From Phycisphaerae bacterium (GTDB lineage: Bacteria > Planctomycetota > Phycisphaerae > UBA1845 > Fen-1342), in NCBI GenBank assembly GCA_020058145.1, contig JAGVEP010000516.1, forward strand, positions 1 to 32,516: a DNA stretch of 32,516 bases, read 5' to 3'. The stretch's first letter is position 1, and every line of letters begins with the position of its first letter. This document shows, piece by piece, positions 9,042-17,945 of this stretch. The notes below the pieces were generated by a model. That model saw only the letters and a program-made list of their open reading frames with translations. It was not told the origin of the DNA and ran no database searches. A program made the translations under genes and the position numbers.

Positions 9042-11810
9042 ATGCCGGCAAACGAGGCGCAGCCCCTGGAATCCGTGGATCCCGCGACGCGCGTCGCGGA
9101 GATCGTTGCGGGCACGATTCGGCGTCGTGAGTCGGGCGAAGAGTTATCGGACGACAGCGTAATCACCGCCCATCGCGACTTGATGCCGGCTCTGGGCGAG
9201 CGGCTCCGCGTGCTGCGGTTGCTCGAGCAGGCTGAGCTCGGCCTCGGGAGCGACAGCGGCTTGTCTTCCAGGTCCGCGGTCGAGCTCGCCGCCAGCCCCT
9301 GGGCGCGGGGCTTCGATGCAGACGCTTTACCGGGGTACGAAATCACGCGTGAGGTCCAGCGCGGCGGACAAGGGGTGATCTACGAGGCCGTTCAGAAGAG
9401 CACCAAGCGGTTGGTAGCCATCAAGGTGTTGAGCGGCGGACGCCTCGCGAGCTCGCAGGGCTGGGCGCGCTTCGAGCGCGAAGTCGAGATTCTGGCTCGC
9501 CTGCGGCACCCCAACATTGTCGCGATTCACGAAAGCGGGGTACTCGGGACCAGCGCGTACTTCGTGATGGACTACATCGCGGGGCAATCGCTGGACGAGT
9601 GGATCGCCCAGCACGGCGGACCAGGTGACACGGCGACGCTCGGCGCTGCTTTGCGCCTGTTCATCAAGATCTGCGAGGCGGTGAACGCCGCGCATCTGTT
9701 GGGCGTAATTCACCGCGACCTCAAACCGAGCAACATTCGGATTGACCCCGCGGGGGAACCGCGCGTACTCGACTTCGGTCTCGCCAAACTGGTCGCGGAA
9801 GAATCCGACGACTCAGCGGGCCTTCCGGCCCTGACGGTCACCGGTCAATTCGTCGGGTCGTTACCCTGGGCCAGCCCCGAGCAAGCGGAGGGCAGCCAGG
9901 ACAAGGTCGATATACGCACAGACGTCTATTCCCTGGGCGTGATCCTCTACCAGATGCTCACCGGGCAGTTTCCCTACCCGGTCAGCGGCCGCATGCGCGA
10001 CGTGGTCCACAATATCGTGCACGTTGAGGCGGTCCGCCCGCGCGCCTTGCGCCGTGAAATCGGCGACGAGGTGGAGACGATCGTGTTGCGCTGCCTGCAA
10101 AAGGAGCCAGCACGCCGTTACCAAAGTGCCGGCGAGCTGGCCCGCGACGTGGCCCGCTATCTGGCCGGGGAGCCCATCGAGGCCAAGCGCGATAGCGGCT
10201 GGTACGTCCTGCGAAAGACGCTGTGGCGTCACCGGGTGCCCGTTGCCCTGGCCGCTGCCGTCGGCCTGGTCGTCACGGTCTCGGCCGCCGCGCTCCTGGT
10301 CATGTACGGCGAGCAGGGGCGGTTGCTCGCGCAGGCGCAGCGGCAGACACGGAACGCCGAGCGCACCCGCGAACTGTTGCAGCGGACACTCGACGAGGTC
10401 ACACAGATCGGCCAGGGCGCCGACGTGACCCTGAAACGGGCGCTGTTGAGTGAGCTGGCGCGGTCCGTTGGACCGGACATGACGGACCAACCGGAAGTCG
10501 AAGCCATCGTCCGTGACGCGCTCGGCCGAACGTATCAGCGCCTGGGTCTGTACGAAGAGGCCGAGCCGCACCTGCGCGCGGCCCTGGCGCTGCGGGTCCG
10601 GCTCTACGGCCATGAGAATCTGGAGGTGTCCGCCAGTCTGCACAACCTGGCTGAGCTGCGCAAAGACCGGACGCAGCACGCGGAAGCCGAGAGCTTGTTC
10701 CGGGAGGCGCTGGCGATTCGTAAGAAATTGCTGGGGCCCGAACATGAGGACGTCGCGGCGACGCTCTACAGTCTCGGCGATGCCTTACAGAGCCAAGGCA
10801 AGCTGGCCGAGGCCGAGCCTCTGCATCGCCAAGCGCTGGCGCTGTTTCGCAAGTTGCGTGGCGATGAGCATCCGGATGTCGCCCACTGCCTCACGGGCCT
10901 CGGACTCTTGCTGACCAACCGGGAGGATTATCGCGCCGCCGAGACGTACCTCCGGGATGCGCTGGCGATGTACCGCCGCCTGCTCGGCGCGGCGCACCCC
11001 GACATTGCCAGCAGCGCGATCAACCTGGCCAAGCTGTTGCACATTTTGGGGGACTACGCGGCGGCCGATGCGCTCTTCCGCGAGGGCATCGCGACCTACC
11101 GGAAGCTGCTGGGGGATCAGCATGACAATGTCGCCTGGGGTCTACACCGCTACGCGCTGCTGTTGCAATCAGAAGGTGAGTACGCGCAAGCCGAGGGGGC
11201 GGCGCGCGAAGCGCTGGCCATCTACCGCAAGACTCTGGGCGACGACGACCCATACGTAGCGCGGACCCTTAACAGCCTGGGCACGATTCTGCTGGACATG
11301 GGCGACTATGCCGCGGCTGAGCCGTTGTTCCAGGAAGCGCTGGGCATCTGGCAGCGGCAACCGGGGCCGGAGCACCCGCCGGCAGCGTGGAATCTGAACC
11401 GCGTGGGCGAACTGCGACAATTGGCGGGCGACGACGCGGCCGCCGAGCCGCTGCTCCGCGCCGCCCTGGCGAGCCGCGGGCAGCGCAGCCATATCGAGCA
11501 CGGGTACGTTGTCCGCACGCTGAACAGCCTGGCCGCGCTGCTCGCGAAGCGCGGCGACTACGCTGAGGCCGAAGTGCTGCTGCGCGAAGCGCTCGGTTTT
11601 CGTCGCAACCTCCTGGGTGCTGAGCACCCCGAAGTCGCGGACAGCCTGAGCCGCCTCGGGGAAATCCTGCATCTGGAAGGGCAGGATGTGGACGCCGAAC
11701 CGCTCCTGGAACAAAGCTGCCAAACGCTGCTCAAGATTTTGGGTGCCCAGCATCCACAAACGGCCGTGGCCCTGCGTCGCCTGCGCGAGTGTCAGGCGAC
11801 CCGCCCGTAG
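9042..11810 (+). CDS. Serine/threonine protein kinase with C-terminal tetratricopeptide repeats
   Basis: Kinase motifs YEITREVQRGGQGVIYEA, VAIKVL, VIHRDLKPSNIRI, DFGLAKL, ASPEQAEG, DVYSLGVILYQMLTGQFPY; TM segment VPVALAAAVGLVVTVSAAALLV; about ten 42-aa TPRs (EAEPLxREALAIxRKLLGxEHPDVA). Start 9006 also possible. Confidence 0.95.
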   Translation: MPANEAQPLESVDPATRVAEIVAGTIRRRESGEELSDDSVITAHRDLMPALGERLRVLRLLEQAELGLGSDSGLSSRSAVELAASPWARGFDADALPGYEITREVQRGGQGVIYEAVQKSTKRLVAIKVLSGGRLASSQGWARFEREVEILARLRHPNIVAIHESGVLGTSAYFVMDYIAGQSLDEWIAQHGGPGDTATLGAALRLFIKICEAVNAAHLLGVIHRDLKPSNIRIDPAGEPRVLDFGLAKLVAEESDDSAGLPALTVTGQFVGSLPWASPEQAEGSQDKVDIRTDVYSLGVILYQMLTGQFPYPVSGRMRDVVHNIVHVEAVRPRALRREIGDEVETIVLRCLQKEPARRYQSAGELARDVARYLAGEPIEAKRDSGWYVLRKTLWRHRVPVALAAAVGLVVTVSAAALLVMYGEQGRLLAQAQRQTRNAERTRELLQRTLDEVTQIGQGADVTLKRALLSELARSVGPDMTDQPEVEAIVRDALGRTYQRLGLYEEAEPHLRAALALRVRLYGHENLEVSASLHNLAELRKDRTQHAEAESLFREALAIRKKLLGPEHEDVAATLYSLGDALQSQGKLAEAEPLHRQALALFRKLRGDEHPDVAHCLTGLGLLLTNREDYRAAETYLRDALAMYRRLLGAAHPDIASSAINLAKLLHILGDYAAADALFREGIATYRKLLGDQHDNVAWGLHRYALLLQSEGEYAQAEGAAREALAIYRKTLGDDDPYVARTLNSLGTILLDMGDYAAAEPLFQEALGIWQRQPGPEHPPAAWNLNRVGELRQLAGDDAAAEPLLRAALASRGQRSHIEHGYVVRTLNSLAALLAKRGDYAEAEVLLREALGFRRNLLGAEHPEVADSLSRLGEILHLEGQDVDAEPLLEQSCQTLLKILGAQHPQTAVALRRLRECQATRP

Positions 11811-11853
11811 TCCGAGACGGGGAAGTACCTTGCTTTCCGTGCGCGGCGTCCTG

Positions 11854-12032
11854 CCCGGCCGCTACGGGGTGGTGCGGGCGTCTCGCCTGCTCCGCCGTCG
11901 GACTCGGAGGTCCGACGCTACTCGGCCGGTACGGAGCCCGGCCGCTACGGGGTGGTGCGGGCGTCTCGCCCGCTCCGCCGTCGGACTCGGAGGTCCGACG
12001 CTACTCGGCCGGTACGGAGCCCGGCCGCTACG
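11854..12032. repeat. 83-bp direct tandem repeat, about 2.15 copies
   Basis: GCCCGGCCGCTACG recurs with exact 83-bp spacing (GCTACG at 11861, 11944, 12027). The two full units differ only at CCTGCTCC/CCCGCTCC. Confidence 0.93.
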
Positions 12033-12351
12033 TCGCGCGCTCACGGCTCTGGGTCGGGGCATACCGCGGCGACACGGCCCGGTAGGGTCGCCCGAATAGC
12101 CTCTTAAAGAGGATGATTTCCCCCATGTCATTGCCTTCGAGCCGGTGTCCAAGCCACTGCAAGAAATACCCGCCGGCCAGCAACGCCGCCGGCCGCCACC
12201 AGAGGTCCCACCGCCACTGATAGAGTTGCACACCCGCCACTACGACGGCGGCGATGGTGGCGGGAATCCCCACGTAGTGCAGGGCACGCGACGCCGGGAG
12301 TTGGTGTCGCTCAAACCAATTGCGAAGCCAGAATGGCCGAGCAGCAGACAT
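12028..12351 (-). CDS. Mpo1/DUF962-like small membrane protein
   Basis: FERHQLPASRALHYVGIPATIAAVVVAGVQLY...GYFLQWLGHRLEGNDMGEIILFKRLFGRP fits the DUF962 pattern; ATG at 12351. The stop codon lies inside the 83-bp repeat. Confidence 0.65.
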   Translation of the reverse strand: MSAARPFWLRNWFERHQLPASRALHYVGIPATIAAVVVAGVQLYQWRWDLWWRPAALLAGGYFLQWLGHRLEGNDMGEIILFKRLFGRPYRAVSPRYAPTQSRERAT

Positions 12352-12449
12352 GACGGGATCATAACGCTCCCCGCCGGGCCGGCAATCCTCCGGCCGCGGC
12401 AACAGTTGCGCCCGCGGCCCTCCGATAGATATCAAGACGGAGACCGCTC

Positions 12450-13064
12450 ATGATCGTGACTCTCGACGGCCGCCGCGTCGACGCGACCCTCACCACCGGC
12501 GTTACGCTGCACGACCTGATCGAGCACGTCCGCAGCACGCATTTGCCCGACCGGCTGGTCGTTTCCGTGGCGGTGGACGGAAAGGTGTTGGACGACGCGG
12601 CACTGACGACCGAGCTCAGCGCGCCCGTGAATCCGAGCGCCCAGGTCGACCTCGAATCGGCGGACCGCGCCGCGCTGGTCGCCACCACCTTGCACGGGCT
12701 CGCACAGGAGTTCGAGCACGCCGACAGCGGGCTCGCCGCAACGGCCGACCGCCTCAGTGCAGGCCAGGCGGCGGCCATCAGCGACGTCGGCGAATTCGTG
12801 CGGCTATGGCACACGGCGTATCGGGCGCTGGCGCAGTGCAGCGAGCTGCTGCGCTGCGACCTGACGGCTTGTCGCTACAACGGCGGCACGGTGCGGGACA
12901 GCCTCGCCGAGATGGTCGACAAGCTGACCCAGGTGCGTGACGCCCTGGAAGCAGGCGACGTGGTCCTTCAGGCGGACCTGGTGCGCTATGAACTGCCGGT
13001 GCTGGCCACGACCTGGCAGGAGCTGCTGACCGAGCTGGCGTCACAGATCGAGGCGGAGAAGTAG
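12450..13064 (+). CDS. Conserved hypothetical protein
   Basis: 204-aa ORF with GGAG ribosome-binding site upstream of ATG; mixed alpha-helical composition, no recognised family. Confidence 0.65.
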   Translation: MIVTLDGRRVDATLTTGVTLHDLIEHVRSTHLPDRLVVSVAVDGKVLDDAALTTELSAPVNPSAQVDLESADRAALVATTLHGLAQEFEHADSGLAATADRLSAGQAAAISDVGEFVRLWHTAYRALAQCSELLRCDLTACRYNGGTVRDSLAEMVDKLTQVRDALEAGDVVLQADLVRYELPVLATTWQELLTELASQIEAEK

Positions 13065-13105
13065 GCGTCACTCCGCTCCCTTACGGTCGCGGCTCTGACT
13101 GCCCG

Positions 13106-13130
13106 CCGTGCCTCGTTGCCTCGTTGCCTT
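13106..13130 (-). repeat. Degenerate 8-bp tandem array (minus-strand unit AGGCAACG/AGGCACGG)
   Basis: Plus strand CCGTGCCT-CGTTGCCT-CGTTGCCT-T, period 8. Confidence 0.8.
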
Positions 13131-13137
13131 ACCCCCG

Positions 13138-15225
13138 CTATTCCACTTCCAGCGACAACAAGTACTCCTGCAACGCCTTTCGCTTGTGCTCTTCCTGATC
13201 CCGAGCGGCGGCGACCTGTTTGCCCAGGTCGGCGATGCGGGCATCTACCTCGTCGAATGACTTGAGCTGGCGCTGGTACGCGTCCGTGTTCTTATCCAGC
13301 GTCTTGAGGTTCTCGCGAATGCGGCCTTGCTCGGCGACCGCTTCCTGACGCTGCTGCTCCAGCCGGGTTCGTTGCCGCGTGACCGTGTCCAACTCAGTCC
13401 GCAACGCGACAACTCGCTCCAGTGCCTCCTTGACCTTGGGTGAAATCACCTTCGCGCGCAGGAAGATGCGGATGTCGTCGAGCCCGATTTCGCTCAGCAC
13501 CACCGACTGGTCCGCGACGCGCTCCAGCTTGACCGGATAGGACGCGGTCTTGCCGGCTGCCGCCGTCGTCTTGAACCGCAGCAGATTCTGCGTCCGCTCG
13601 AACGGCTCTTTCGGTTCGAGGAGCTTCCAGTCCTCGCTGTAGGGCTGCTCGATGATCACCGTGCGGTCTTTGTCGGCCTTGTTCTTGATCTGGTATTCGC
13701 GGGCGTCCACGTACTTGTGCCGATGCCACAGCGTGCCCTTGGCGATCCGCAGGCTGACCAGTTCCTCCGGCTGCGGCTGCTGCTTGGTCAGGATTTCCGT
13801 CGACAGGTCGAGCGCGTAAGCGACCAGCCGCTTCTCGTCCGGCTTCAGATCGGGCAGTTTCGCGTCGCCGGCATAGAGGTTGTCATCGAAGACCGTGACG
13901 GGGCCCTGCATCAGGTTCAGCCCGGTCGTGTTCTTGAGTTCGAGCCCGTTGAGCGGGTATTTCGGGTGCGTGCCGGGGTTGAAGATGCTGACCTTGGCCG
14001 CTTCGACGCTTTGGTTGACGATCGGGAGCATCGCCGAGTGCTGCCGCGGGATCGAGACCGGCGTGTCGATGCGATACTGGAACAGTTCGCCTGCTTCTAG
14101 GGCGGTGGCGAGGGAGGAAACACCCGCTTCCGCGAGATCGATCGTCCGTGGTGTGTACGTCTCTTCGGCCTTCCACCCATCCGATACCTGTGGCGTGGCC
14201 TCGGCCGGAGCTCCTTGGGCACCACCCCGCCCGCCCGGCGCGGCTTTCGCCATCATCGCCATCTCCCGTTTCGGCTCCTCTTTTCTGGGAGTTTCCATCT
14301 GGGCAGCGAACCCGCCCTCATAGTCCGGCGGCCTCAGTGAAGCGTACAGTTCGAGTTTTTCGAGCGGTCGCGGGACGTACAGCGGCGTGTACAGGTCCAT
14401 GCGGAACGAAATCGGCCGGCCCGACACGAGCGACAGCCCGACGTTGTTCCAATCCTCCTCGGTCGCGTTCTCGACCGTCGCCCAACCCTGAACGAACGGC
14501 TGCTTGTCCTTTTCGTCGGACAGCACGAGCCGGTAGCTGGTCTTCCAGATCGGGGCTTCGAGCAGGTACGCGACGCGCACTTTGCGCTCGCCCTGGCCTT
14601 CGAAGTTCACGAGCACGGTTTTCTTGTCCGCGTCGTGAGCGGTGGCGAGCGTGGCGAGAGCCTTGCGCAGCTCGCCGTCGATCTTGTCGTTGGTGAACTT
14701 GAGGTCCTGTATCTTCGTCAGCTCGATCTGTTGCAAGCCGGTCTCGGTGAGAATGGTCAAATACTCGATTTCCTGCAGGACCTTGCCGTCGGGGCTCAGA
14801 ATCTGCGACTTTTCGACGCCGACGATGGCGCCCTTGATGGTCCGCGCACCGGTGATTTCGACCGGCTCGCCGCGAAGCTGGTCGAGCAGTTGAGCCAGTG
14901 ACGGCTTGCCGGTCAGGTCGACGCCGAAGCTCTTGAGCGCCTTCTCGATCGGGTCGCGCGAGGCGTAGCTGATGATGCCGACCTTGCCGCCGCTGAAATC
15001 CTGCACGACCATCGACTTGATGATGTCGTTGATTTGCTCGGTGCGGAATTTCAGCTCGGCCTGGGCGGTAGCGCGCACGTTGGCGTCGCACTCAAAATAC
15101 CCGACGCCGCTCGAAAACAGCGCTACACGCGTGACCGGCAGGTCCGCGCGGTCGGCAGCCGCCGCAAGCGGGACAGTGAGCATCAGAACGAACATGGCGG
15201 GAACTCCTGGCTGGCGGTGCAGCAT
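13138..15225 (-). CDS. Secreted DUF4139-domain-like protein with C-terminal coiled coil
   Basis: Start set by GGAGGT six nt upstream of ATG at 15225; signal peptide MFVLMLTVPLAAAAD; LPVTRVALFSSGVGYFE, KTSYRLVLSDEKDKQPFVQGWATVENATEEDWNNVGLSLVSGRPISF, PLYVPRP; coiled-coil C-terminus. Confidence 0.75.
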   Translation of the reverse strand: MLHRQPGVPAMFVLMLTVPLAAAADRADLPVTRVALFSSGVGYFECDANVRATAQAELKFRTEQINDIIKSMVVQDFSGGKVGIISYASRDPIEKALKSFGVDLTGKPSLAQLLDQLRGEPVEITGARTIKGAIVGVEKSQILSPDGKVLQEIEYLTILTETGLQQIELTKIQDLKFTNDKIDGELRKALATLATAHDADKKTVLVNFEGQGERKVRVAYLLEAPIWKTSYRLVLSDEKDKQPFVQGWATVENATEEDWNNVGLSLVSGRPISFRMDLYTPLYVPRPLEKLELYASLRPPDYEGGFAAQMETPRKEEPKREMAMMAKAAPGGRGGAQGAPAEATPQVSDGWKAEETYTPRTIDLAEAGVSSLATALEAGELFQYRIDTPVSIPRQHSAMLPIVNQSVEAAKVSIFNPGTHPKYPLNGLELKNTTGLNLMQGPVTVFDDNLYAGDAKLPDLKPDEKRLVAYALDLSTEILTKQQPQPEELVSLRIAKGTLWHRHKYVDAREYQIKNKADKDRTVIIEQPYSEDWKLLEPKEPFERTQNLLRFKTTAAAGKTASYPVKLERVADQSVVLSEIGLDDIRIFLRAKVISPKVKEALERVVALRTELDTVTRQRTRLEQQRQEAVAEQGRIRENLKTLDKNTDAYQRQLKSFDEVDARIADLGKQVAAARDQEEHKRKALQEYLLSLEVE

Positions 15226-15324
15226 GATCGACCTCCGAGTAACGGACCAGTGCCCGATGGGGTGACATTCTACCACTCTTATACGGTATCTGACGCCGGC
15301 GGCGGCGGATAGTTCCCGGGAAGA

Positions 15325-15375
15325 AGGCACGAAGGCACGGAGGGACGGAGGGACGGAGGGACGGAGGGACGGAGG
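15325..15375 (+). repeat. 8-bp tandem array AGGCACGA/AGGCACGG/(AGGGACGG)x4
   Basis: Six consecutive 8-mers read directly; regularly spaced GGG runs. Confidence 0.9.
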
Positions 15376-15384
15376 AATGCGAAC

Positions 15385-15420
15385 CAGTTCCCACGTTCCC
15401 ACCTTCCCACGTTCCCACCC
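15385..15420 (-). repeat. Second 8-bp array on the opposite strand (GGGAACGT/GGGAAGGT)
   Basis: Plus strand CAGTTCCC-ACGTTCCC-ACCTTCCC-ACGTTCCC-ACCC. Confidence 0.88.
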
Positions 15421-15515
15421 ATTTCCGCCGCCGCGCTCTTCAAACCGGTGTCTTTCCCGTGTAAAAGGGTGCCGAGACCGCAGAGTCCGCTATGCGGACC
15501 GCGTGCCAGGAGGCC

Positions 15516-16679
15516 ATGATGCCGGCGTCCAACAGCGCCCGAGTGCCCGATACAGAAGTCATTCCCGTCCCGCCGCTGAACTTGACGGGCCAGTTCGCCG
15601 GGATTCGCGACGAACTGCTCCGCGAGCTCACCGAGGTGGCGGCGTCGGGTGCCTACGTGCTCGGCCCGAAGGTGACGGCGTTCGAGGCCGACCTGGCGCG
15701 CTACTGCGGGACGCAGCACGCGCTCGGTTTGTCGTCCGGCACCGACGCCTTGCTCGTGGCACTGATGGCGCTCCACAGCGGCCCCGGCGACGAAGTAATC
15801 GTGCCCGCGTTCACGTTCTTCGCGACCGCGGGTACCGTCGCCCGCACCGGCGCCCGCCCCGTCTTCTGCGACATCGAACCGCGGACGTTCAACATCGATC
15901 CCGCCCAAGTCGAACGGCTGATCACGCCGCGGACCAAGGCCCTCATGCCGGTACACCTGTACGGCCAGCTCGCCGACATGCGGGCGCTGCTGGACATCGC
16001 CTCCCGGCATCGGGTGCCCATCATCGAGGACGCCGCCCAGGCGATCGGTGCCTGCGATACGGCCGGCACGCGGGCCGGCGCGTTCGGCTTGTGCGGTGCG
16101 CTGAGCTTCTACCCGACAAAGAACCTCGGGGCGCTCGGCGACGCCGGGGCACTGGTGACGAACGATGGCGATCTGTTCGAGACGTGCCGCAAGCTGCGGA
16201 TTCACGGCAGCGGTCACACGTACTATCACGAGCAGGTGGGCGGCAATTTCCGTATCGACGCGCTGCAGGCCGCGCTGCTGAGTGTCAAGCTCAAGCACCT
16301 GGAAACGTGGACGGTGGCGCGCCGCGCGCGAGCGGCGCGGTATACGGAGTTGATCGCGGCCGCCGGCCTCGCGCCCGAGCACGTGCGCCCGCCGGCGGAA
16401 ATCCACGGCCGGCACGTGTATCACCAGTATGTCCTGCGGGCGAGCCGTCGCGACGAGCTGGTGGAGTTCCTGAAGGCCCGCCAGATCGGCGCCGGCGTGT
16501 ACTATCCGCTGCCGTTGCACTTGCAGAAGTGCTTCGGCAATCTGGGCCACAAGCTGGGCGACTTTCCCGAATCTGAGCGTGCCGCGGCCGAGGTGCTGGC
16601 ACTGCCGATTTACCCCGAATTGACCGACGCACAGCAACACGCGGTCGTTAGGGCGCTGGCGGCCTTCTACCAGCAGTAG
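15516..16679 (+). CDS. DegT/DnrJ/EryC1/StrS-family PLP-dependent sugar aminotransferase
   Basis: GTQHALGLSSGTDALLVALMAL, DEVIVPAFTFFATAGTVARTGARPVFCDIEPRTFNIDP, HLYGQLADM, IIEDAAQAIGA, LSFYPTKNLGALGDAGALVTND, GHTYYHEQVGGNFRIDALQAA; AGGAGG upstream of ATG at 15516/15519. Confidence 0.93.
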   Translation: MMPASNSARVPDTEVIPVPPLNLTGQFAGIRDELLRELTEVAASGAYVLGPKVTAFEADLARYCGTQHALGLSSGTDALLVALMALHSGPGDEVIVPAFTFFATAGTVARTGARPVFCDIEPRTFNIDPAQVERLITPRTKALMPVHLYGQLADMRALLDIASRHRVPIIEDAAQAIGACDTAGTRAGAFGLCGALSFYPTKNLGALGDAGALVTNDGDLFETCRKLRIHGSGHTYYHEQVGGNFRIDALQAALLSVKLKHLETWTVARRARAARYTELIAAAGLAPEHVRPPAEIHGRHVYHQYVLRASRRDELVEFLKARQIGAGVYYPLPLHLQKCFGNLGHKLGDFPESERAAAEVLALPIYPELTDAQQHAVVRALAAFYQQ

Positions 16680-16841
16680 CGGCGGCAGCCTGAGACGGTC
16701 AAACGCCGCTTCCCGGCTGATTACTCTTGTTCGACGTATCGTCCAATACCCCGTCAATGAGGACCAAGAGCGCTAGTTTGTGGGCCGTATGACGCTCCGC
16801 CAACTCGAGCGTCGTGGCCAAGCGGGTCGGATTGAGCCGAA

Positions 16842-17084
16842 CTACTGGCGGCGCTTGCGGCGGGCTGGCGGCCGGCCGTTGGTTAGCATTTCGACGGCGG
16901 CGATGTGCAGATAGGGAACGTGGGTCCACCGCTCCCCGTCCTCAAACGCGATGAACACCTCGCGCTTGAGCGGCATGACGAGCTGGGGTTGGCGGATGTC
17001 GTAGTGCGTCCCGCTGGTCAAAACGACGCGGAAAGCCTGGAACGGCTCCCGTTGCAGCAAGTCGCGGATGTCGTCGGGTCGCAC
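16842..17084 (-). CDS. Small conserved hypothetical protein (VRPDDIRDLLQREPFQAFRVVLTSG...)
   Basis: About 80 aa from GTG at 17084; coherent domain-like sequence HYDIRQPQLVMPLKREVFIAFEDGERWTHVPYLHIAAVEML; upstream TATACT. Confidence 0.6.
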   Translation of the reverse strand: MRPDDIRDLLQREPFQAFRVVLTSGTHYDIRQPQLVMPLKREVFIAFEDGERWTHVPYLHIAAVEMLTNGRPPARRKRRQ

Positions 17085-17279
17085 ACCAATAGTATAAGCG
17101 GCCCCGGCCCCGCGGAACAACCGGCAACAGCGAAGCGCGGCGGCGCCCGGGCTGGCCGCCGCCCTGCGACAAGACGCCGTGGCCGCGGCAGTTCCACAGT
17201 TTGCGCGCGAGCCGGAAAACCGAGTTGATGCGGGAATACGGCCTTGCGACCGTGTGCAAGTGCTGCCGCGCAAGGAGCA

Positions 17280-17353
17280 TGGGCCCAGCAGGACTCGAAC
17301 CTGCGACCAACGGATTATGAGTCCGTCGCTCTAACCAACTGAGCTATGGGCCC
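17280..17353 (-). tRNA. tRNA with CAT anticodon (elongator tRNA-Met or tRNA-Ile2)
   Basis: GGGCCCATAGCTCAGTTGGTTAGAGCGACGGACTCATAATCCGTTGGTCGCAGGTTCGAGTCCTGCTGGGCCCA folds as a complete cloverleaf (7-bp acceptor, GCTC/GAGC D stem, ACGGA/TCCGT anticodon stem, GCAGG/CCTGC T stem); 3' CCA not encoded. Confidence 0.96.
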
Positions 17354-17489
17354 GAAGCGCACACAGTAAACAGGTTTATGGACATTTCCCAAAGGGCCGG
17401 CGGCGCTGACGACAACCTCTACGACAACCGGCCGGCCGCTTGGCGTACCTCTGCTCGACTGCTGGGGGCGCTGTGCGGAGGTGGTCGTC

Positions 17490-17925
17490 ATGCCCAAAGC
17501 CTCGCGAACGAAACCCGGAAAGCCATATCCGTCCTTTCCGTTGACGGCGCACCCCAACCGCCAGTGGTGCCAGAAGGTCCGCGGCTCTGGTCCATTATCG
17601 GCGCGTCGCGGGCGATTTGCACGCCGGGCGTCAGCCTGCGAGCGTAGCCGGCCGCGAATTGACGGTCAAGGAAATGGGCCACGAGTTCCTGACGTCCCAG
17701 CGGGAGCGTGTTTCATGCGGCCAGATTGGGGGCCGTTGGTTCGAGGACTGCCGGCGTGTCATCTGCCATTTCGCGAAGCACGTGGGTATCTCGCGGTCGC
17801 CGGCCGCGCTGAGCGCGTCGGATTTCCAGCGCTAGCGCCGGCTACTCGTCGCGCAGGGGCTGAGCGGCACGAAGGGCCTCGGCGTTTTCGCGCTGACGCG
17901 AGCGCTTCGGCCGTGGATGGTGCGA
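17490..17925 (+). pseudogene. Decayed phage-type tyrosine recombinase/integrase (N-terminal part)
   Basis: MPKASRTKPGKPYPSFPLTAHPNRQWCQKVRG in one frame; AALVHYRRVAGDLHAGRQPASVAGRELTVKEMGHEFLTSQRERVSCGQIGGRWFEDCRRVICHFAKHVGISRSPAALSASDFQR* in another; then RRLLVAQGLSGTKGLGVFAL after the stop. Layout matches planctomycete-type integrase N-termini. Confidence 0.7.
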
Positions 17926-17945
17926 GAAGGGTTCTCGCACCAGCG

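Noticed and set aside
11854-12032. Possible CRISPR array
   Set aside because: Repeats are contiguous 83-bp units with no unique spacers; no cas genes.
15279-16757. 492-aa minus-strand ORF
   Set aside because: Antisense to the DegT aminotransferase and runs through the 8-bp arrays (LRPSVPPSLRPSVP); no family features.
17315-17557. 80-aa minus-strand ORF ending FGPIAQLVRATDS
   Set aside because: The C-terminus is a translation of the tRNA gene; a common false ORF.
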